NCBI RefSeq assembly: GCF_963675165.1
Contig: NC_087378.1
Location: forward strand, 2,465,525 to 2,529,524
From: Halichondria panicea
Taxonomy: Eukaryota > Porifera > Demospongiae > Suberitida > Halichondriidae
Direction of reading: 5' to 3'
Length of the DNA: 64,000 nt
Numbering within the stretch: the stretch's first letter is position 1; each line of letters begins with the position of its first letter. Shown one piece after another: positions 56,351-64,000 of the stretch. The position numbers and the translations under genes are program-made. The notes beneath the pieces were generated by a model that was not told the DNA's origin, searched no databases, and worked only from the letters and a program-made list of their open reading frames with translations.

Positions 56351-59300
56351 TCAGAAGAGGTTCGCTTTTTTCTTTACTTCCAGCTGTTTCCAGGCCTGCA
56401 GTTTGAAGAACATATCTCTCTCCATTCCGAGAGCTATTCTGAAGTCCTCATCAGAGAGATGTTGCTGTGGAGAAAAACACGACATGAAGCGAATTCCATA
56501 AGAGTCATTAAAACAATTGCTTGCTAAGGGAATAAGCTTAGGACACTATACTATTAGAGTGCCTATCTTTGTATGAATGGTTGGCTCTAGATATTTGGCT
56601 GAGTTGATCGCTCTACATTGTACAGCCACAACTTGTACATTATCCCATAACAAGTATATAATTATTGTGAACGGAAGCAGCTCATTCGGCACCCCCCATG
56701 GTAGGTGTATGCACAGGTACATGTATGGACAACAAAGGGTTTAGCTGACTTCGTTGTATGTACAGTACAGTACAAACTGCAATGCTTACTTCAAGCTTTG
56801 CCCTATTCACACCACGTGGCAGTCTCACTCCTGGTCCGATCAACCTGAGTGTGGCCAGCGGGTAGACAATCTGTAGAAAAAAACACAATTCATGAGTTTA
56901 TATGGTACACACCAGAAAGGGTTTACAAAAATGTAGCTGCACATGGCTGATCACTCCGTACCTTAGGTTCTCCAGCACTGCTCTCACGAGACATAGCCAG
57001 CTGTGAAGATGACCTTCTACCCCTCGAAGAATCAGCTGTTGTGGTAGCAAATAGCACAGTTACTTCATTGACTAACATGTCTGCTAAATATCTATCACAG
57101 CATTGACACAACTAGTATACATATTACACGTACAGCCATGAGAGGGTACCTGTTCCAGTGGGGGAGATGCTGTCAGTGCGGGAGTGTGAGCGAGAGTCCT
57201 CTGAACTGTACTCTGACTCTGAAACAAACAGCAACCATCGTTAAATCAACCACTTATCAGTGTGTATAGGTATTCATGCACTCCTGATAGGTATTATAGA
57301 GACTGGCCTAATCATAAAGCTATTATCATCGTGCATCCTACTCTCAGACAGCAGCCAAAAGTTAAACTTCTGCACCTTGCACTCCACATACCAGATCTCC
57401 CATTGAGTCTGTTGCAGTCGAGGTGCCATATGTCCTCTCTAGAGACACACATGTCTTCTCCTTCGGCAAAGGTACGAGAGCACCTGCAGCAAGTGGCACA
57501 GGACGGGTGGAAGTGCTTTTCTCCAGCCTGCAAAGGAAGCAAGAAACAGGTACTGCATGGGACAGAGAAACTACATGTAGTGGAAAAATTGATCTTTTAA
57601 ACAGTAATCCCATAACCAAGCTCAATCTACATGCAAGAAGAAATAAGTTCTTAAACCATATTCTACAAGAAAATGACACGACATTATAAATTGTCCTTCA
57701 GCCAAAAAAACCTCCAGAAAGCAAAAATGGTCGACTGATAGTTATTGCATATTGCAAGCAATGGGTTATAGGGTAAGTAGTCCTCATGCATACTCATACA
57801 GTCACTGTATAACAAGAGAAACTCACCTCCAGCACTTTGCCAGTGATGAACTGTTGACAGCCGTCACACGCCACACCGTGCATGTCTTGGTAGCACGGCT
57901 CACAGTACGGGTTGTTGCCCCTAGCAACAAAAAGACAACAGGTCAGTTAATTCATAAACAATACATACAATACAGTACCACACACATTTTACGGTGTACT
58001 TGTTATATTCTAGAGCAGACATGTTGAGTAGGATAGAAATTCAAAAGCAAGATTCATAGTACGGTTTACTGAACAGATAAGTTGCATCAGAGAGTGGTGA
58101 CTTACTTGGCCATGTACTCAGAGGTGAGTAGCTTCTTGCAGACTGAGCAGGTGAAGCAGAAGAGATGCCAGTGCCTCTCCAAGGCGATAAGTGACTGACA
58201 GCTGCGAATAGACTCTCGGCACCCAGCACACTCTACAGAAGGAGAAGCCACACAAATCAATTCATGTACCGTATAGTGCAACATTTTCGTGAAAGTGCCT
58301 CTAAATAAATTTTACGGTATTTGGTCAATGACGTTACGTCTTCCGTTAGTTAAGTAGTTCGTGGCCCTAATTTTCGTGGAGGATTGAAACATAGAGAAAA
58401 CAGCAAAACTTAAGCGCTAGGGTATGCCACAATGGAACAAAGCTGCTCAATGTAACTGAACTGTTGCTGATAAACGACAAACTCAATGTCTGTTTTATGA
58501 AGGGCATATTGACCCTGAAGGGGGAGAAGACATGCAACTTAGACTACACGTATGCTCAGACTAAGCAAAATTCATAGCGTGACTATTTTTAAGCCCCACT
58601 AGTAAACGAGTAAACGTACTGCTGTAGTATTCTATTTTGCATTTTGCTAGTACACATGTACCTTGCGTATAATTATAATGAGTTACATATACCCTCTTTT
58701 ATGCGCCCTTGGTTTTATAACATTGATGCATGCTAGAGAATCGTACCGGGGCTTGTAAAAATCATCAATAAGTACAGGACACTATCTGTATCATAGAGGA
58801 TATAATTTATGGTACAAAATGTATAGCACTGTAGATAAGTGGCTATTACATCATCTGGGATAGCTCTGTAGGGCTGCTAATGGGATTAGGGTACTACGAA
58901 GCTTGGGAACTGGACAAATTGCACAGGCTGAAATCCTAGTGCTACAACCATTGACATCCTGTACCCATCATATTATCCTGCAAGTATACAACTAGCCAGT
59001 TAATTGTGTTAGACAAGCATCTGGTTCCTAGATTCCATAGATTGTGTGTAAATCAACTGAAATGCTTACAATTAGCAGCATACCAGTGTCTGATGGGGAA
59101 TACACACTGGGGATGGTTGCTGTTCACTAAGCAACCACCTGTGATGTTGACGCCACTATGTACATTTATGCTCATAATTAATTTTTACGGGCTCTTAGAA
59201 GCAAGTGTATTTATGTATGGCTTCTCTCAATTTTGTTAAGGTACAAGTACTTACTTCCCAGGTGTGTGCGAGTCTTTGGGTCGACGTCTGGAACCTTTGA

Positions 59301-62300
59301 GAAGTCAAATATCTTGTGAATGTCCTCCTGCTGACTGGAGAAAGAGCCAGACCTGCTCAACTCAGTGCTAGGGTTCAGCTGCACGAGGGTGGGGAAAGAG
59401 AGGGAGAGTATAAATTGATGAGACACTTGAAGAAAACTAATAGAATGGCATATACCCATCAAAAAACTATTCTGAAGAAATATAAAGGCACTTAAAATAA
59501 TGGTAATGTGACAAAGCTTACGCACTTGTTTCTCTGCTCTGGGCATGTTGGATTCATTGTCTTCCTCATTGAGAGCAATGTCCGTGCACCTCTGACAGAG
59601 GATCTCTTGTCGGTCGTTGTACGTCACCACGGTACCACTGTGGATCTCATCCCTGTGTAGAGGTGTGTGTGTTTAGAAGGGGGGAGGGAGGGAGTAGTAA
59701 GCACAAGGCTAACTGAGCATGCACTGGGACCAGAGCAGTAGAGTTGGGTTGGATGGAACCATGCCATGCCACTGAAGCGTACTATTTTGACTCAATTTTA
59801 TGAAGGACATTCAATTGACAATTCATATATTTTCAGGTCATCAGGGGAGCACCAATCCTGTTGTTGCTAGTCCACAAGTTTTGGTCCCTTAATGAGAGGC
59901 CGGACCACTCCCATTCATGCAGAGTCTGGATTTTGACTGGTTAAACGTAATATCACATGCTATTATGCAGTTGAAAAAAAAAGCTCAAAAAATTTGTGTA
60001 GGGAGTACTTCATAATTAATTTGCAGCTTTCTAAAATATATATAACCCACGTGACGAAATCATTTTCTTTTGTCTTATCCATTCTGAGAATGCTTTTAGG
60101 TAGGTACGTACGTTCTTGTATATGATTATATTGCTTTACAGGTAATTTACCATGACGATTGTGTTTAGGCTCATGTGATTCCCATATCTGGGTATCATCT
60201 TACATTTGTGTTTGTGGCTTGTAGCTACAAGATAGGACCTATCGTATCAGGCTTCGAATGCGAGGTTAGTCGATAGTAAATGACAGTGTACAAACCTGAT
60301 TGTGTTTCTAAGTGCATGTAAAGCATGGGAAATTGCATGCACATGCTCACTCTTTGCGTGTCTTTCTATTGTGAATTATGCGAAAATTCGTAATTTGCAA
60401 TCAAAAGAACGTTGTACCGTATAGCGGGTAAGTTTCGTGGGGTAAAAAATTCGTTCAACTCGAGAAACAGTGGTTTTCGCGAGTAAAAATTTTCGTTTAG
60501 TCTCGTGGCTGCACGGCATTCCTACGTTCCGATAAGCCACGCCTACGTTAAAATTTCGTGGAGGTCAGCCTGCCCACGAAAATAACGAATATTTTACCCC
60601 ATGAAAATTACTCGCTATACGGTATTCGAAACCCGATATACGGTATAACCTTGGTTCTGACCGTGTGGACTTGCCACTGTGTGTGTGTGTTTGTGGAGGG
60701 GGGGGGGGGGGGGGGTAAGTGAAGGGATATCTTGGTGTTATACTAACAGGCTCCCACTCTTAGGCTGCTTCGTAATTTAAAGTCTACACTTAGTCTATAA
60801 CGATGGTTACTAGAAGGCATTGTAGGTATGTACGTACGTGTGTGTGTGTAATGGATTGAGTGAGTACATATGTCAGTGATTGCATTTCCTCTTCATAAAG
60901 TAAACAAATTTGTACGTCACAATGTAAGGAATGCAAGGAGGTAGAATTTAAATGGAGCACAAGGCACACAGGCCCTAGCTTGAAACAGAGTATTGAGTGA
61001 AAATCAAAATCAATTCGATTGATGTGACTTCCTTATTGAGAGCACCTTCAACCCAAACAGAGGCTACAGATGGTATTCAGTCTACATATTAACACGTACA
61101 TAGCTGTTACATACAGTATGGCAGATCTGACTAAAACGAAAACGAAAACATGTGGAAACTCTAGCCTGACTACATGCATAAAAAGTTCCTCCACATGATC
61201 TCAAGCTACTGTATAGAGGGTATAAACTTTCGCGGAAAGAACGTTAGAAAGGTTTTTGCGGATAGGAATAGCAGCTTTTTTGCAGTATTCATGCATGCGA
61301 TAATAAATTTGTGGGTATAAATGTTTGCGGTACATGCTAAATCAGCGAAAACCACAAAAAATATACCGGTATACATAGGTGGCCTTATTGGTATTGCCTA
61401 TACCAATATGAAGTTTTGACTTACTTGCATCGGTCGCAGACAAAGCACTGTGGGTGGTAGGAGTTTCCCAGTGCAGTGACCACCCTTCCCTCAACAAAGT
61501 CACCACACGTCTTGCACTTGGTCCCAAACAACAAGTGGTAGTCCTTGCTACAATAGTAGGCCCCACTCTTCACAAAGTACCCTCCTGATGCTAGTAATTG
61601 ACCACACTCTGAAAGAGAAGATACCATCGGGTTATGAGTAGCATGAATAGACTTCATGAATAAAACACATTAATTAGCAAGTAATTCATGCAAAAATAGG
61701 AAGCTAGGTTAGAGAAAGGCAAGGGCTTAGGTGTTGAATAGATAAAATATCTAGCCAGCTGCCTGAGCTGATACTCCAGCCTGAATAGTTTGGCTTTTTT
61801 AGCCTACGGAGAAGAGCAGGAGTAGAGAAATAGCCAAATTTGTGCACTGGATTGCCAATCACTTGAGCATGCAATCAGTGGACAGCAAACATAACACAGT
61901 AGCCAAAATTAGCACAGACAGCGGAATCTCCGTAGTCAAAACTACTACCCATCACACACACACTAAACAAAGATAATGTGCCTTAGGCTAACTCTATTGT
62001 TGATGCATTATGTTGCCCAGGGGCGGACTTTTGTAGTTGCTAGATACACATCACCACAGAATAATGTGGTACACAGTAGTGTAGATAAGTAAGTAACCGG
62101 AGAGATAATTTGATAAAAAAATTCTACGAGTCATGTGACACTGCAATTATGTTGGAGGCCAACACAAACGAATGGTTCTCAGCAAGCAAGAGTATCAGTT
62201 GATTGAGCAATTAACATTCCAGGCTGCAGCGATTGAGCACGAAACATGAATACCAGGCACTCCATAAAGTGAAGTGTTTATTACCAGCACACACCCACAT

Positions 62301-63200
62301 TACTGACATGTAACTTGAAACCGACAACAAGCCTTAGAACAACGCCCAGTGAAATTATGAATTTCACTAGCTATATGACCATATGACCAGACTTGGGACT
62401 AGGTAAAGTCTTTGAAATATAAACCAGGAATTGAATCTTGTATCACCATTGACACTATAGTCACATGCACACTCGTACAGTCTATAACTATTGTTCGAAG
62501 AATTGCCAGTATCACCTTGTAGTACTTATTGATGTTTACAGGTATGAGAGGCATTTAAAGCGTACCCTAAACATACGTGGCACCTAGTACAAACATTCTC
62601 ATAATAATATTATGCTTTCCACTTAGCACTGAGCACAATAAGGCTTCTATACTCAGTGAGTACATGACAACATGTAAGTCCCTTAGTAACCAGCCAGAAG
62701 TGGGCAAATGCCGCAACCAAACAATTGTACCACGAATCTCTAGGTTCACATGTACATATAATTATTACAGCTGAATGAACTATAAGAATATGGTAAACAT
62801 TAAACGTACGTATATATATCTCAATGACACGACACGAAAGATTTGATATAAAATTTACTGCTAAAGCAAAAACATAGAGAGTGGTTGATTAACGAGCATT
62901 CCTGTTCCCACATTCTCATGTTCAGTAGCGCTAGACTAGCCTGCATATAAATTAATATACTTTACTCACCTTTGCACACAAAGCACTTCATGTGAAAGTG
63001 TTTCTCCTGGACCTTGAGGACCTCTCCTAGGCAGGACTGCCCACACGAGTAGCAAGTAATCGCTACATGCAAGGAAATAATTGCACATTAATTGCCTGAT
63101 GGTAGGGTACAGTACCTACACACACCTCTTAGCTAACTAGGCAACTGTATCTGACATCATGGATTAACACCTCTGGGCTTATAGACTTTAGCTTACTCAT
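56351..63200 (-). CDS. abLIM/UNC-115-type actin-binding LIM protein (four LIM domains, villin headpiece)
   Basis: Twelve coding exons (minus): 63200-63197, 63062-62970, 61608-61425, 59652-59526, 59378-59255, 58232-58106, 57920-57827, 57527-57392, 57218-57150, 57035-56962, 56870-56790, 56464-56351; 408 residues, all in phase. Family role: abLIM proteins bind F-actin through a C-terminal headpiece and use LIM domains as adaptors in axon guidance and cell migration. Seen here: LIM1 (about 4-59, CYSCGQSC to YYCSKDY), LIM2 (64-121, CKTCGDFVEG), LIM3 (about 178-233, CAGCRESI), LIM4 (about 235-293, CDGCQQFITG), a Ser-rich linker (SEDSRSHSRTDS), and a headpiece (345-408) ending KKKANLF with the LSDEDFRIALGM core. 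The first coding exon is only ATGA before a GTAAGC donor, the least certain join. Exon 4 must use the weak GTGCGT donor; the nearby GTAAGC would cause a stop. The linker is much shorter than in vertebrate abLIMs. Confidence 0.93.
60415..60624. mobile_element. Family M8 MITE (210 bp) in abLIM intron 3
   Basis: It begins TACCGTATAGCGGGTAAGTT and ends with the inverse-like AATTACTCGCTATACGGTA. The inner arms GTGGGGTAAAAAATTCGTT and AACGAATATTTTACCCCATG also pair. Confidence 0.88.
60698..60715 (+). repeat. Run of 18 G
   Basis: An uninterrupted G run follows a GTGTGTGTGT stretch, inside abLIM intron 3 (C-run on the transcribed sense). Length is uncertain because such runs are error-prone. Confidence 0.85.
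61207..61372. mobile_element. Family M8 MITE in abLIM intron 3
   Basis: TACTGTATAGAGGGTATAAA at the left and ACCACAAAAAATATACCGGTA at the right. The inside (CGTTAGAAAGGTTTTTGCGG) matches the inverse of 55081-55240. Confidence 0.75.
61700..62969. other. abLIM intron 2, main part
   Basis: AT-rich intron sequence between the exons at 61425-61608 and 62970-63062. I see no gene, no repeat family named here and no clear palindrome. Confidence 0.5.
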
Positions 63201-63517
63201 GTTGTAGATCTGCCACCAACAATCAGTCGATCTTCTTAACAGCTCTGAGTCTAGGTCTCTAGCTTTTGCCTACAGGCTATAGATGAGTGCCAAGACTGAG
63301 ACAAGTCCTTGTACTTGTCTAGTCGAGTCGAGTCAAAACACTTCCACTGTAGTTTTTTGAGGTCAAGTGAGCATCGAGTAGGCGTGGTAAACAGACAGGT
63401 AAAGATCATCAGGTAATTAAGAGGGGTGGAGCTGCTCATTTATTCTGCGCATGAGCTGTGAACATTAATTATTTATTTTGTTAGGGGTGTGTTAGTAGGT
63501 GTGGCTTTATGTGAAAA
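63201..63517. promoter_or_regulatory. Divergent gap between the abLIM gene and the last gene
   Basis: 317 bp separate the proposed abLIM start codon (minus) from the next start codon (plus). It probably holds both 5' untranslated regions and a shared promoter. No E-box or NRF-1-type palindrome is seen. AGTCGAGTCGAGTC at 63319-63332 is a small repeat. Confidence 0.4.
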
Positions 63518-63887
63518 ATGGCTGAAGACTCTGTTCCATGGGAAGTGAGGCTCTTGCAAGCATATTGCAAGAATGATGACAGTCTTGAGTCTGTAAGTTA
63601 TTGAATACATGCATTCAGTGAAATGGTAGCTCAATTGGGCTGTGTAATGACTTCCCATCCCACCTACCACTTTACAGTTGGGCTATGCCAAACAGTCCGT
63701 TCTTGCTGGAGCTTGGTATGTGGCATGTGGGTCCCACGGGTCCCTCCCAGCAGATGTGTGCCTGTGTGGAGTGGGAAGGGTTGAGGAGGGGCTCATACGA
63801 CAGTGGGTGGAGTACTATCTCTCCCAAGTCAGGACAGAGACCGTGTGGGACGCTCTCAGCAAAGACCAACAGAAGGCAGTGCTGAAG
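63518..63887 (+). CDS. First two exons of an unidentified gene, possibly with a GST-C-like domain
   Basis: Exons 63518-63592 and 63678-63887 join in phase 0 to give 95 residues; a GTCAGT donor follows and the gene runs out of the window. The start context is good (AAAAATGGCTGAAG). The motif EEGLIRQWVEYYLSQV resembles the start of the helical GST-C-like domain of multi-synthetase-complex proteins such as EEF1E1 (QQWLEYRVTQV) and some aminoacyl-tRNA synthetases. The preceding part (GYAKQSVLAGAWYVACG) is not recognised. The assignment rests on one short motif and could be wrong. Confidence 0.6.
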
Positions 63888-64000
63888 GTCAGTGTTAGGT
63901 TGTGATATTTTAAATAAGGGTGTAGCTATATGAATCTGTCGTTGATTTTGTTTTTCCTTCATTGCTCATTCTCTTCAGTGACGAGCTCTTACTTTTAATT

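Noticed and set aside
57262-57689. Plus-strand frames of 88-112 codons across the abLIM LIM4 exon
   Set aside because: They are antisense to a well-supported exon with correct splice sites and zinc-ligand spacing.
1-64000. tRNA and rRNA genes
   Set aside because: I looked for A/B-box pairs and cloverleaf-like stretches (for example the GGTTCAAG near 20140) and saw none that fold; none is reported.

Overview
The window reads as animal nuclear DNA, most likely from a sponge (demosponge) or a similarly compact early-branching animal. It is AT-rich and holds intron-rich genes with GT-AG introns, genes packed a few hundred bases apart, two or three divergent promoters of about 0.2-0.3 kb, and many short palindromic transposons in introns and gaps. 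The genes (abLIM-type LIM/villin-headpiece, rhotekin-like, ZCCHC4, NAGK, haspin, a multi-Tudor protein) are animal families. The species call is an inference from this layout, not from a database match.

Layout. (1) 1-14.1 kb, minus strand: a tandem array of four copies (A-D) of a large, essentially single-exon gene for a secreted beta-helix-like ectodomain joined to about ten membrane segments. Only D (10400-14077) is intact. A is a decayed 3' fragment, B lacks its 5' end, and C carries a one-base deletion and a rearranged 3' end. Two spacers carry a pseudo-exon copied from the ZCCHC4 gene lying 10-22 kb away. (2) 14.2-20.9 kb: a gene-poor block of foldback elements and a minisatellite that itself carries a transposon insertion. 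(3) 20.97-25.39 kb, minus: ZCCHC4, a 28S rRNA m6A methyltransferase, 12 exons, complete. (4) 25.59-29.04 kb, plus: a rhotekin-like Rho effector, 11 exons, complete, head-to-head with ZCCHC4. (5) 29.59 kb: a small cysteine-rich hydrophobic protein. (6) 30.03-33.78 kb, minus: NAGK, 10 exons, 344 aa, with a Helitron relic in its last intron. (7) 33.96-46.97 kb, plus: a predicted 3125-residue RRM-MYND-11xTudor protein, head-to-head with NAGK; most of it is one 8.9 kb exon. (8) 47.31-55.75 kb, plus: haspin-family kinase, 13 exons, with a predicted N-terminal membrane anchor. (9) 56.35-63.20 kb, minus: abLIM homologue with four LIM domains and a villin headpiece. (10) 63.52 kb to the window edge, plus: the first two exons of an unidentified, possibly GST-C-like gene.

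How they relate. The gene pairs do not form a pathway. Several are cell-division or cytoskeleton genes (rhotekin-like, haspin, abLIM), and the Tudor protein is of the germline/piRNA type. The most unusual signals are recurrent tandem duplications that copy splice junctions (NAGK intron 3 acceptor, haspin intron 8 acceptor, haspin intron 12 donor), the RRM-MYND-poly-Tudor architecture with recent repeat amplification, the possible membrane anchor on haspin, and the ZCCHC4 exon fragments spread through the beta-helix gene array. Exon boundaries were derived by eye from splice consensus and reading phase. All joins given for the six complete spliced genes keep frame.
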